DNA from: Triatoma infestans | Taxonomy: Eukaryota > Arthropoda > Insecta > Hemiptera > Reduviidae | Length of the DNA: 64,000 nucleotides | Direction of reading: 5' to 3' | Assembly (NCBI GenBank): GCA_011037195.1 | Contig: JAAEAF010000245.1 | Location: 1 to 64,000, forward strand | In this document: one piece after another, positions 29,836 to 42,100 of the stretch | How the letters are laid out: each line of letters opens with the position of its first letter | Position numbering within the stretch: the first letter of the stretch is position 1 | Notes under the pieces: generated by a model | The model's input: the letters and a program-made list of their open reading frames with translations, nothing else | Database searches by the model: none | Told to the model about the DNA's origin: nothing | Program-made: the position numbers and the translations under genes

Positions 29836-32040
29836 GGTAAAATTATCCCGGCTCGAGGTTGACACGGGCCCGGACATTATAAACAAATGCATTGTAAACT
29901 GAAATTTACGGTAATAAGTATTACACGTAACAATTTCAAACGAAAGTATAGAAGAAATAAGTCACTTGGAATTGTTCATCGTGGGGATTAACACGAATGT
30001 TCTTTTGGGGTTTAACAATTGTTACCTATCGATATGTTAAATACTTTATAAATGCAAATTAAATTAGTATTTCTTAATATTTGTTTAGTTTTATGAATTT
30101 TTTGAGCCTTTCAGGTTGAAATATTGGCCCGTATTAAAACTGTGTTACAATCAAATGCATGCCAAGATAGGGATTAAATAATATTGGTATTTTAGCTATT
30201 GCGTTTACATTAGTTAATAACTTTGCTAATAGCTTAATTAAATTTTTACCAGCAGAAAAGCTAGAAAAGTATTCTTTATTTTGAAAAAATGTAGTATAAT
30301 ATGAAACTTTTTTTTACCGCGTTTCGGCAAATTTATTGCGTTCTTCAGGGTACATAAGTTTATGAAGTTAACGATGAACTGTACTGAACAAGTGTTATGC
30401 AATCTGAATATTTTGCATTACTTTACGCAATCATATTAATATACGTTTCTTTATATTATTCCAAATTTAAGGTGATGTAAAATTCACATTTGTATATAAT
30501 ACGGTTCTAATAAAGTGACTAAATTTGTAATTCGGCAAAGTAGAAAATTTATCAGCCCTTCTAAAAAGAGAAGCGGCCATCTATCTTCAACTAAATAAGG
30601 TTGAGTCCCATAGTGCTGTAAAACATCTGTTTGTTTTTTCAATTTTTTTATTTTGAGTTACAACATGACATGATGACTGATCCTTCAAACAGTACTGGTC
30701 GACATTCTCATACTATTTACCAAATCATTCCAGAAATTAAGCAAGTGCTGCAATCCCTAATAGATAAAGCACGCTGGGAACGTAAAAATTACAGATAACT
30801 TCGTCTTATTCTATATTATGGTCTCATTAGATTGTAAATGTTTGTATTATGTTTTGCTTCTTCATTTGATAATGATTATCGCTTTCTTTTTTTTTTGTAA
30901 TGCCAGAATTTTAAATAAATTGGTCACCACTCCCATAATCATCACTATTTCTTTCATTAATATTCATTTTTTAATCTGGAGAGAATTATTTTTTAAACTT
31001 TTTCTATGAACTGTTTAGGTTAGAAAAAATGTTTGTATTTATTTAAATATCACGAGGAATTTATGCAATTTTATAGATATATATAGTTTTATGACTCTTG
31101 CGTGATTGCATCAGAACCTAATAATCGGTCTGCCTAAATGATGAATTCCTTACCTCCTTCTTTTGCTGATGATGAGGTTGTGATTGCCCAGGATTATATG
31201 ATCAGAAGGCAAAATAGGCATGAAATTAATTTTTTTAAAGACGGGAAAAATGATTGTCTGAGGAAAAGAGTAAGCAGATTTAAAGTGGATGGACAGAAAA
31301 TTAAAAAAGTAGTTATTTGAAGTGCCAGGGCTCGACTTTGATGAGGACGGAAGGTGCAGTGTGAGAGTGTGGGCAAGAAGTTAGAATGCTTCACTCCCTT
31401 CTTTGGTACACCATTTCATCCGAAGGAAATAAAATAAGAATTTTCTGTTCCATTATTTAAGGCTTTCTCTTATCCGATTCCGAAAGTTGGTCAATTCCAA
31501 AAATCTAATTTTCAAAATAAAGCCGGTGAAATGAAATGCTGGAAGAGGTATATGGGCAAACAAGATATGATCGGATGAAAAATGAAGATATACAGAAAGA
31601 AATGGGCAAGTCCAAATAAGAGAAAAGAACCGCCAAAAAGTAGTCAAAAGGAAGATGAGTTGATATGGGCATGTTGCTGGAATGACCTTAGACAAATGAC
31701 TTGAGGAAGTCCCCTGAAAGGAGAAAAAAGAAAGATCACATGTGCATAGGAAGAGGAAAGAAAGAGGAAGAGGGAAGAGTCAAGACTGGAATGACAGGAA
31801 ATTGTGGAAGGAACAAATGACTTGAGGTAAACTCTTCAACGGAAACCATAAAAGTAAAAATTAAACTAGTTCTATCTTCATGTTCTGTAATATATTTATT
31901 CTCATTGGCTGATATATATTATACTTTGATCTTGGATTAAAGGTTATTTATCCTTCCAATTTAAATCTAAAAAAAATGGTTTTCAAATCGTCAGGTCTTA
32001 AAATTTGATGTTTATACAATGTAAGTAAAAAATTAAGCTG
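29836..32040. other. AT-rich DNA without recognisable genes
   Basis: It contains a minus-strand CTGAAGA...GAAAC motif at 30321-30348, which belongs to foldback-type repeats, and purine-rich low-complexity sequence around 31560-31830. No coding region can be supported. Confidence 0.5.
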
Positions 32041-32480
32041 TCAATTAGTCAGGCCGTCGAGAGAGAGGATAATGGGTTCACACGAGCCCGGACAACACCT
32101 CACGATTTGTTTTTTTACGGGTTGATTAACTATAACTGTGTTGAAAAGAAGAGCCTGAAGCGGGATAATAATTGTCTCAACCCTACACCATAAAAATGGC
32201 CATTGCTGAATAAACATCTCATTAAATCCAAAAAAGTATTAGTCATCTAACGAAAAGACCTATTTATCCTTCCAATCTTTCCCTTCTCATGGTCACTAAC
32301 CTCAGAGAAACACAGCATTGTGCAAGAAGCCTTAAAGGAGCAGCTCTTTTACCACGCTAAGGCACTGCAGAGGCCAATCCCTTGCATGCCTCACAACTAA
32401 ATGATTAAACAAAATAGAAAGAGCCTCCCCAGGAGGTAGACGATACTGTAGATTAAGAAGAAGAAGTCTTCTTAGATTGA
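32041..32480 (+). repeat. Probable 3' ends of RTE-like retroelements
   Basis: 32058-32095 repeats the GAGAGAGGATAATGGGT...CGAGCCCGGACA phrase seen at 29822. Bases 32290-32470 carry GCACTGCAGAGGCCAATCCC and end GATTAAGAAGAAGAAG, resembling short microsatellite-like LINE tails. No frame is conserved. Confidence 0.35.
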
Positions 32481-33224
32481 TAATTATGTAGTTTGATTAT
32501 TTGGCACAGTATCCGAGTAGGCACAGTATCCGAGTAGTTAAAAAATAGCAAAGACGATGTTAAATTTGTGGTTTCAGTTATTGATTTCAGATTAATTCAT
32601 AAACATTATTCTCATCATCTAGTCAAGGATGCGAATAAAAAGTTCATATTTCCTTCTTTTTTTACGTTATACTGCAGAAATTGCAATGACTGATATTTTC
32701 TAAGTAATAAATTTTCTGAAAATTATTTATTTGTAAAAGCAGTAAAAAAAAGATGCTTCATAAATTATAACCATAAATATTAACATTCATTTGAAAAATA
32801 AAGTAATTTCAATGCCTACAAATACAACAATCTTAAGCAATATCTTTACACATTAAATTTATCTACTGTTAAATTTTTAAATAAGCAAAGAATTGCAAAT
32901 AAAAAAACTGTTTTTTTCAATATACACAAACAATATATACTTTGAGATATCTTTATAACGTCTAGGATGTATTACTAAGCATCAAGGACGCGAACGGTGC
33001 CTTGGGGGTCTATTAAATTAATATCGGAAATTTCCGGGCGCATCTCACTCTTACCAAACTTGAAATTGCAGCTACATTGTATAACAGAAGTAATCTGATT
33101 TGTTGATAATAAAGGGGCTGTTGTGAGTGAGTGAGCAGGAAGCAGTTTAATGGACCCACACCTGGATGTTAGACATGTATAGAGAAAGGCAAATCTACTG
33201 TGATCTAAAAGTTCTGTTGTAGCT

Positions 33225-33480
33225 TGAGTGTCAATGTTTGGAAAGAACGTATTCGGCTATAAAGTGTACAAGATGTAAGTGAATTAGTGTGATGGTGAGC
33301 TAGAGTTTGCCTTTGGATACGCAAATCCCACCTTTGCAAGCTCTACGTAAATTGTGAGATTGTAGGAGGTAAAAGAAGTTCGTATTATTAGACTGGGCAG
33401 ATGGACCCCCCCAAACAGAGACGCGAAGATCCATGAAGAAGTGCCAAGTCCCAATAACGTCAACTATTGTCCAGTGCAAT
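33225..33480 (+). repeat. Diverged copy of the 24560-24800 repeat
   Basis: The order of phrases is the same: GTGATGGTGAGCTAGAGTTTG, then GCAAGCTCTACGT, then GGCAGATGGACCCC, then GATCCATGAAGAAGTGCCAAG. Similarity is by eye, roughly two thirds. The tail is absent. Confidence 0.55.
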
Positions 33481-34285
33481 CTACTTTCTGCTGGAAGAGA
33501 GGCACATATAATATCATTATAAAATTGACTATTTATAAAATATCGAGAAAATATACACCAATTAGGTAGAAGCAAAATTTATGTTTACCTATTTTATTTA
33601 AACTTGGTTTCATATTTATTTATTCTTTAATAAATTCTTTTTATACTGCATAAATTCTCGTGCTCTATAACATTATATAGAAACTGAGTTTACTTAAGAA
33701 GGAATTGGTCGCATTTAAAACGAAAAATTATGGAGATCTTAAACTAGCAGAGAATATGGTAGCGTGAAAGAGAAGTAATAGACTGAACTGGCAGAGTGAC
33801 CGCATATGATGACTTCTTGATGTAAGTGAATTTGAATGAGAATGAGAGTAGTACCTGCAGTTTTGTACCTTTTCTCAACTCCCTGCTTCTCCTTCCATTA
33901 TCGTACATAGATGAAGATCTCTGTATCTCCTGTGATTAGAATCTGAACGGGTCGTGGTAGGAAGATAAGTCAGTAGTAATATTTAGAGGGTTCCCAGACA
34001 GAAAGTATATCCTTCACTCGTCGACCACAGACTGGAAGTACATCCACCCACCACTCAACGGCAACCCGGATGTTTCCAGTAGCCTCTCTCCAATATACTC
34101 TCCCAGTCTACTGTTCACTCTTCTACCCACCTCTCTTCCGCTCTCCCTCCCCTGTAGACTTCTCCTCAACCCCTCTCCTGTAGACAAAGAATGTTGAAAA
34201 TTAATTTTTTCTCTTAGGTAAACAAAATGGAACTTGCAACATTGGTCATCAAAGCAGATCCTTATACCTTACCCACCATACTTCT
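33481..34285. other. Non-coding DNA, C/T-rich stretch
   Basis: 34020-34190 is pyrimidine-rich (CTCTTCTACCCACCTCTCTT and similar). No gene or repeat family was recognised. Confidence 0.45.
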
Positions 34286-34720
34286 CCCGGTGTCTATACT
34301 AGGACTTAAAGAGAGGCTCTGTCCCAGATACCCCAGCGTAGGATTCATTGACCTTCTGTGAGTAAGTGTATGCATGCGCATCTGTAGTTTTCCACTCTTA
34401 CAGAGTTCATGCGCACACTTCCAATTTTCTGACACAATATACTTCTTGATTAAAAATAACTCCTTAGGGACTTAAAGAAAGGCTGTGCCCCACTAGCTAG
34501 GGTACCCCACCCTTGTCTAACTGTTCATTAACCTTTGCATCTTCCCAGTAACAGAGTTCATTAACTAATATTGTGCTATTTTAAATCTGTTAAAAAATTA
34601 TTATTTTTCCTCTGCACCTCTGAGTATACGGAAGATTTAAAGAGCAGATTGCACCACTGGCTAGGATAATCCACAAACTCCATTTTCTTCCCAGCAACAG
34701 AGTTCACTTGGGTTTTCGAA
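34286..34720 (+). repeat. Three degenerate ~150-bp tandem units
   Basis: Each unit contains CTTAAAGARAGGCTGTGCCCC...TAGGRTACCCCA, then a T/C-rich spacer, then CAGYAACAGAGTTCA. Copies are at about 34305-34440, 34465-34575 and 34625-34720. They are too diverged for a reading frame. Confidence 0.55.
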
Positions 34721-36500
34721 GTAGTATATAACGCTTCTTTCTTTCTATAATATATTTGTTTTATTGTACTAATAATTAGTTAAATTCCTTCTTGTATTTC
34801 TTCCAGACGGCAACCTTAATAGTAATTCCAATCATGTATATAATATGCACTAAAACATATTACTTTTTAATCGAAGAATATTGGAGCAAGTTTTAATTTC
34901 CCCCCCCCCCCCCAAATAAACCAATTCTTGCAAAGTAGAGATTAGTTCCTAATCTGGGGAAATGATTGCCTTACCGAAAGTGAGTATCTCAGTTCTGTTT
35001 TTCTTGATTACGCAACTACGTACTAAACATAAAAGACAGTTACTAGAAAAAACCACCGCTTGCAAAGTAGAGGGAAATAAGAAAGTATATTGTAAAATAC
35101 TTGTATAAAATTTACAAAACAATGGCAAAGAATAAGGTTCCGTTTTAATTCTGTAAAAATATTAAAAAGCTATGTTCACCTAATTTTAACTACTGAGGAA
35201 ATTATTTGTGTTAGACATATTAAAATTTTTAGACAAAAAAAAATCACTTTAAGAAAAATAGTAGTTAACTGTGTTGGTACGTGAGCCTTCATAGTTACTT
35301 CTGATCTGGGAAAACGATTGTATTATAACCAAAAAGTTTGAGTTCTGTAACTTAACGTGTAAAGTTGTTGTAGCGAAGTAGTTTTCAAATTCATAATACC
35401 ATCATCTGTTATTTTCCACTAAGCCACTCACTTCTGGACAAAAACAAATCACTTTAAGAGAAATACTAGTTTACTTGGAACTGTGTTAGTATGTCAGTCC
35501 AGACATCAAAGTCGATAACGTTGGAAACATAGCTCCTTCTAATATAATTAATAGTGAAAAACACTTGAGTTTCCGGGTTGGAACTGCATCAGTGGTTTGG
35601 TAAAAACAACGTTTCGCCCATATTGCAACGAGCTATATGTATTCTCTAATTTTGTGGCTAGATCTGTTAAATCAATATTTGCACACACTTTATTAATTGT
35701 ACTGATGTGCAATATAAAATAAAATCATCTATTAAAGAAAATTGTATCGACTAACCGCAAGTTATCCGGGATGGTCGAAAACATTATCTCTAATTTTATG
35801 GCTAGATTTGTTAAATCAACATTTTTAATGGTCGGTTAGGTAATCTCACAATTAGTTTTTATATTTTTAACAACTATTCTACAAACTTACGGTTAACTTG
35901 GTCCATATTGCAGAATTCGGTATATAAAGAATGGTACATTTTTTGGTAATACTGCCTGTTATTATCCAATACTCTTTAAGAACCTTTCTAGAGAATTGAA
36001 CACATTACCTGTTTTGTAGTTGTACATTGTAGCTTCCAATCTTACATGCTTCCATGCCAAATCAAGATTATTTAAATTTTTTTTTTTTTGATCCACGCAT
36101 GTGGACAATTGATAAAGTCAATAATGTGGTTTACAATCTGCTTGTTAACCCCCAGATTAGTAATTTGACAAACGAATTTTGTTATATATTTTGACTCTAG
36201 AATTCGAATTCAACCAAATTAAGCAGTCCCACAATTATGATTATTCGTTAAATAATGGCACATCTCCATCTTGTTAAAAACAAAAAAGCTCTGTTTGAAT
36301 ATGTTTTCCAGTGTTATAACTTAGTTGAAGTTCAGGTAGCTGAAAACAACTACAGATTTGTTTCTTATATATAAAAGCCATCAGTTATGTGTTTACTTGA
36401 CAAAAGTCTATCAATCCATTATTTTGAAGAATAATTCCCTCTCTATAAATCTGTATTATGGGAGAAAAAATGTAAGAGGAAGTTGCAACCTTCTTTTTAC
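34721..36500. other. AT-rich DNA with minor local repeats
   Basis: A 12-C run is at about 34901-34912. CTTGCAAAGTAGAG occurs twice (34926 and 35057). CACTTTAAGARAAATA...TAGTTWACT occurs near 35235 and 35448, with a relative near 38115. No gene is supported. Confidence 0.5.
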
Positions 36501-36504
36501 TTTC

Positions 36505-37535
36505 TCTTACTCCTAGTAAGAGGAAGTATTGTAATCGTGTCAAATTTTCGATATCGAGTTTTCACCGGAAATATCCGTTTTGAGGTCCCCTGAGTCCAAA
36601 AAAAGTGGTTTTTAGCAAATGGTCTGTGTGTGCGTGTGTGTGTGTGTGTGTGGTGTGTGTGTGTATGTATGTATGTATGTATGTGAACAGCATAGCTCAA
36701 AAACGAAAAACCGTAGAAAGTTGAAACTTGATATTCCGTTTAGGTATCACCATGGGATCTGACACTACGTTATCTGTCAAAATTCCTCAACCGGAAGTAC
36801 CACTTTACTAGTTGGATTTTTTACTTTTTTGCGATTTTCTCAAAAATGGCTCCGACGATTTTCTTTAAACTTGAAATATCAACCACATATTCAAAGAGCT
36901 ACAACTTTTATTTGAAACATTTCTCTGGGAAAATGCAATGAAGGGCACTTTTGGGGGAGGGGTGGAGTTAGGTTTCCATGTAAAGTGCTATTTCAGTTTA
37001 TTAGACAATTCTGTCATCTAAATAATGTTAATTAGAATTAAATATGTTGTTGAAATTCCGAGTTTGAAAAAAAATGGATAACCGGAAGTGCGTTTACTTT
37101 ACCACTTTATTAAATGATTTATCTTTTTTTCGCAATTTTCTCAAAAATGGCTTCGACGATTTTTTGAAACTTCATATATAAACTAAACATGCAAAGATCT
37201 ACATCTTTTATTTAAAACATTTCTTTGGGAAAATTCTTTTAAGGGCACTTTAGGGAGGGGGTGGGGTTGGTTTTTTTCTCTAAAGTGCTATCATAGTTGA
37301 TTATACAATTCTATCATCCAAACATTAATTAGAAATAAATAGATGGCTGAAATTCAGTTTCAAGAAAATTAGTAAACCGGAAGTGCGCTTTTACTGAACA
37401 GTTTTTTCAGTTTTCGACGAATTTCATTCAAATTTGGTACACAAACTATGAAATTTGTCAATTATAATTTTGAGAACTGAGGTAAGAGAAAGTTGTGTGA
37501 GTGTTTCACACCAGATTTTTTTCTAGTTCGTATGA
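36505..37535 (+). repeat. Longest copy of the dispersed repeat family
   Basis: It starts AGTAAGAGGAAGTATTGTAATCG and TTCGATATCGAGTTTTCACC and ends AAGAGAAAGTTGTGTGAGTG, TTTCACACCAGA. Inside, a module of about 330 bases (TTTTCTCAAAAATGGCTCCGACGATTTTC, a stretch of GGGGGAGGGGT, then GAAGTGCGYTT) is present about three times. The termini are not inverted repeats, so it is not an ordinary DNA transposon; no protein is encoded. The start contains a (TG)n and (GTAT)n microsatellite. Confidence 0.75.
36617..36690. repeat. (TG)n / (GTAT)n microsatellite
   Basis: TGTGTGTG blocks are followed by five GTAT units, inside the dispersed repeat. The same position is a short TG run in the copy at 62040. Confidence 0.95.
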
Positions 37536-38287
37536 TTTGAGAATGTCAAACATGATTTCATCATGTTCAATTTTGACTTTTTATTGTTGTGATATTTCCT
37601 ACCAGTTTGTCCCTTATTATGTTTTTTTAGATTGCTAAATTACATAAATAATTTTTTTTTTTAATTATTCACTCAACAGAATATAGTGCTACTGCTCCCG
37701 TGTACGTGTTAGGGCGTATAAGGTTGTTTAGGAATGTTCTAACGCTGCACAATGTAGAACTCTGTTTTATAATAATTACGAATAATAAATCAGATTAAAC
37801 ATACTTTAAACAGAGCTAAATTTATTTTTGGAATATTTAGGGAACTTTCTTCTATCTATCTAGCAAACATTCCAAGTTTAAAGAAAATCGTTGAGCCATT
37901 TGCGAGAAAAATTATGTGCTATTATCTGGACTGACATACATACGCAGTTCCAAGTAAACTACTATTTCCCTTTAACTGTTTTTTTGTGTTAATTGTAATA
38001 TATCAATACCAATATATTTATATACCAGAATAGGCTAACTACTAAGTTGTACGTATTCTATAATTGAGTTATTGTGTGTAGATATCTGAATAGACATACC
38101 TACACAATTCTAAGTAAACTGTTAGTGCTCTCTTAAAGTGATTTTTGTCCAAATTTTAATGTGACCCGGTGGAAAACAACAGTTTTGGCGATATTAAGGT
38201 GAAAAACGACAACTACAGCGCTACATAGTGCTGTGTTATACACCTATGCAGTGCTGTTAGGTTAAATTATCTAAATATCTAAAAAAC

Positions 38288-38450
38288 TGGGGCTAGATTA
38301 GCTCAGTAGTAGCGCCCAGCAGTAATGAGGAGGTTGTGGGTTCGAGTCCACCACAGGTGCCACTGAGAAGGCTCCGAACTGAGGCTTTGGATAGCATAGA
38401 GCATAGCCCTCTCGCAGATAATAAAAAAAATGCACTGTTGTGCAAAAAAC
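38288..38450 (+). repeat. tRNA-derived SINE
   Basis: GGGGCTAGATTAGCTCAGTAG matches an A box and GGTTCGAGTCC a B box of RNA polymerase III promoters, about 40 bases apart as in a tRNA. The tRNA-unrelated body follows (ACTGAGAAGGCTCCGAACTG...GCATAGAGCATAGCCCTC) and an A-rich tail. The tRNA-like part cannot fold as a full tRNA (the acceptor ends do not pair), so it is not a tRNA gene. Confidence 0.65.
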
Positions 38451-38649
38451 ATTTCTTTCTTTAAAAATAAAAAGAACCTTTATGTAAAATAAATTAAACC
38501 AAGCAAAAATAAACACCAACTGCGCGCTAGAATAGTAAGTAAGCAATCTTTCCCAGTCTAATCTCACATAATCCCTTCTTTGATTGTATACCGAATTCAG
38601 CGCTCTCATTTTGATGGTCAAGTTATACTGTCGATCTATAGAGGGAAAG

Positions 38650-39260
38650 CTAAAACCTCAAGCTTCGTAAAATCCCGCAAATATCAATTTTTCCGAAGCA
38701 AAATTTCAATTGAAAGTGAAACATTTTTATTTGTATAAAATGTATACAAAGTTTAAAAATATCTTTTTAATTTTTTTCGAACAAATAGTAATAAACAGAA
38801 AAACCAATTCTATAAAGTCGTTAACTGAATTTTTGTCCAATTTTATTACTTAAATTTTAGTTAATAAAATTTTTTTATTTAGAAGTTCGCTATGATTTTC
38901 TGATAGAGCAGATCTAGAGCTCTCTAAAAAACAATTTGCTTAGACAAAAAATCTCAAATGAAACAAATAGGTCTACATAGTTCATTTAATAAGCGAGCTT
39001 TCATGGAAATCGTTGGCACTATTTTCAAGTGAATTGGAAAAAAATTAATCTGCCAAGTTGTGAAGGTTTCGGTCAAACTCCGTCAATCGGAAATGTGTGT
39101 TGAATCTAATGGAGGAATCTAAAGGGAATATCAAGTTTGAGTTTCTGCGATTTCTCATTTTTTAAATATTTCTTCACACGCACTTTAAAGATCATTACGT
39201 TTATATTTTTTTCGTGCTCTATGGACCTACTTCTGTGTGACCACCAAGAGAAAGTAAAAT
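38650..39260. repeat. Decayed dispersed-repeat copy
   Basis: Phrases such as TATCAAGTTTGAGTTTCTGCG, TCATGGAAATCGTTGG and AAATTTCAATTGAAAGTG correspond to other copies but are strongly diverged. No gene. Confidence 0.4.
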
Positions 39261-39632
39261 TAGTTTTTGATAAAAAAAAAGGAAGAAAAAGCTAAAATAC
39301 AAATTAAAATATGCTTTTATAATCTATAGAGACTTTTCTATAGAAACTTTAAAAACTTTTATTAAAAATCAATAGCTTTCTGTATTTTTTTTATTACAAT
39401 TTTACCTCAGCTAGATCTAAATATAAGCAGCAGATCTAAAGAAATAAAAATACACTTTATTTTTGTTCAGAACGAGTGAGCAGAAATAAGTAATTACACC
39501 ATTATTCCATAAATAGTTATAATAATTACACACACCCACACACAGACCATTTTCTAAAAACAATTTTTTGGATTCAGGGTATTTGAAAATTGTATTTGCG
39601 GTGAAAACTCGTTTAGTAAGCATCAGATACAT

Positions 39633-39855
39633 GCTAGACCAGATAAGTTAATAAATAAAGTTTGTACTCCCGCCCCCATCCACAAATTAGACCACATCTA
39701 ATTTGTGTATAATACGAAAGCAACTATATATGTTATGTGAACTTAAGTATGGAGAGTAATAGACTATTTATTACATGTGTACAAGTTTGTCTCATAGTCT
39801 CTCATAGCATTACATTTATTTACCCAAAATATTTCTCATCTAAAACTATAAGAAT
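39633..39855 (+). repeat. Direct repeat, copy 1 (~223 bp)
   Basis: It begins GCTAGACCAGATAAGTTAAT and ends AAAACTATAAGAAT; it is matched at about 90% by eye by 42101-42320. Both copies carry GTACTCCCGCCCCCATCCAC. They lie 2.47 kb apart in the same orientation. Confidence 0.85.
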
Positions 39856-39929
39856 ATTTAATAATAAAACTATAAGAATCGTTTAGTAAGATTTGAGACT
39901 CATAGGGTTCATTTGAGGCTTTTAAACGA

Positions 39930-40600
39930 TTCATAAATTGGTGGATGGTCGTATTCCTCAGATTATTTATAGCAGGTTGTATAAATTGATTAACTGTCCG
40001 CAAATTCCTTTTAATTGGTGTAATTTACTTATGGTTTCACTTGAAAAAATGCGACTGATGTATTTTTGGGAAAGTAATATTTATATGGAAGTTAAAAAAA
40101 GTAAACATAGTTTAATTAAAGCATATAAATTATATTTAATAAGTTTAGATAAGAATAAAATTATAATAGTTATATTGGATATTAGTTACATTATATTTAT
40201 TAGAAATTTCAATTATGAAGAGTCTTACTTAAGATTAAATATAGATTTTGAATATGTAAAATACCGTCACGCAGATTAACTAATAAGAAATTTCCAAGAG
40301 TCTCCTTAAAAGTAAACTATATAAATTTAATCCGAATACTAAATGTAAAATTTGTACAGATAACTTGCCTGGCACAATCGCCCACTTTTTGAGCAAATGT
40401 AATCTTATTACTAATTATAGATAATACTTTTTTTATACAACATCCGTTCTTTGAGAAAAATACCTGTTTCGATAAACTTGACTCCTTGCCGAACTGTTCG
40501 AGTGTTGACCAAATTAGAACACTGTGTACTTGATGAAATCCTGTCTGATTATAAAAAGTGGCATTCAACGTTGAATTTAAAAGCAAGTTAAGTAAAACAA
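39930..40600 (+). pseudogene. AT-rich relic of a LINE-like C-terminal region
   Basis: One frame (39938-40279) gives about 113 residues rich in Lys, Ile and Tyr. A following frame has NPNTKCKICTDNLPG, then IAHFLSKC, resembling the CxxC...H...C zinc motif at the end of many non-LTR ORF2 proteins. The rest is not recognisable. It lies between the two 220-bp direct repeats. Confidence 0.35.
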
Positions 40601-41059
40601 GACTGAAAGTAATATTACCTTCATGTTTGTAAATTACTGATTTATTTTTTCTTTTTTTTTTATGTCTTTGATGTTTAAAAATTCTGGATCATTTTGTTTT
40701 TGTCTACATTATTTTTACAATACTCTGCTATTCTCTATAAAGAAACTTGTATTTTGTGTTTATATAACATGGTAAGTTCTTGCTTTATAAATATTGTAAT
40801 TTTTAAAAAAGCAAATAAAAAATATTTTTTATTGTATGAAACTGTCACTATATTTTTTTAATCCGGTCACTGATTTATTAGAACAGAGGACTTCAGCAAG
40901 GATTCACTATACAAACTCTTCTATGATCAGGTTAAACTAACCGAGTTTTTATGTTTTTTCATTAACATAAAAAAAAACTGACGAAACAGGAAGGTGCCCT
41001 TCCTGTTTATTTTCAAGAGGTTAGCTCTCCTATCTTAGGTGTTCATACAATTAAACAAA

Positions 41060-41280
41060 TTTAACTAGAAGTAAATAAATTGCCAAACTTCTGAGTTTCA
41101 AGAAAATTAATAAACCGGAAGTGCGGTTTTATTGAACAGCTTTTTCAGTTTTCGCGATTTTCTCCATAAAAACGCCGACAAATTTCATTAAAGTTGGTAT
41201 AATAACTATAAATTTTGTCAATTACAAGTTTGTAAACTGGACTAAGAGAAAGTTGTGTGAGTGTTTCACTCCAGGTTAGG
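41060..41280 (+). repeat. Dispersed repeat copy, 3' part
   Basis: AAACCGGAAGTGCGGTTTTA, TTCGCGATTTTCTCCAT and the end AAGAGAAAGTTGTGTGAGTG, TTTCACTCCAG match the 3' third of the copy at 36505. Confidence 0.7.
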
Positions 41281-42100
41281 GGGGGATGCTTGACGACCTG
41301 AAAGATTTGCAGGCTTTAGTGTAAATAGGGCTATTGTTTTCTCTTCATCCAATAAATACATATGTACAAATATAAGTAGCTGTATATGTAGATGTACAAA
41401 AGTAAATGCTTAAATGTAAGAGCATGCATTTACTTTCCATATATATATATATATTTATATTTACTTCAAATTTTAGAAAAATTAACACCTTAATAAGAAA
41501 TGATTTTTATTCCTGCTATTGGTATTATTTATTAAATAGTTTCAGAGAAAGCATATATTTTCCATTACATCTTAGGAAATGCATTAGCTCGCTTTATTGC
41601 TGCAATTTCAAGGATAATATCACATATGGAATCATATAGGCAGTTTCTGTAGTTTAATTGCACATATTTCTATTAGAAAATGTTCATTTATAAATAAATG
41701 TATTATCAAACATGCATATTATTTGGAGTTCACAATCTCTTAAGTTAGATATTGCTCTTTGTATCAATTCTTTACAATTCTAATCCACTTTGTTCACACA
41801 TCGCAATGATAGACGTGTCTAAAGAGCACATAATTACAGGACTGGATTAGCCCATAGCAAAGGTTACAAATGCAATGAGCCACACAGTTTGAAAAGGTAC
41901 ATTTTCTGCTATTTCGACACCTGAAATCATCTTAGGTAAGGTTGCGTTTTCGGAAATCTTTAATAATATAGCAGATAAGATTTAGGGTAACTAGGATAGC
42001 TCTATGTAAACTGAAACAGACATCCAGGTCGTTGCACAGTGCATTAAAAGCTGCCAGCGAACTTGCAAGTAGGTACACTTTTGAACAGAAGTATAAGTCT

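Noticed and set aside
30303..30352. Annotated functional hammerhead ribozyme
   Set aside because: Core boxes are present, but stem II is not flush with them and stems I and III are not convincing; reported only as a finding.
36497..36700. His/Thr-rich 67-aa ORF
   Set aside because: It is a translation of the TG microsatellite within the dispersed repeat.
38288..38362. tRNA gene
   Set aside because: A- and B-box sequences are present, but there is no acceptor-stem pairing or plausible anticodon arm, and a SINE body with A-rich tail follows.
38298..38621. 107-aa minus-strand ORF
   Set aside because: Antisense of the SINE; no protein family seen.
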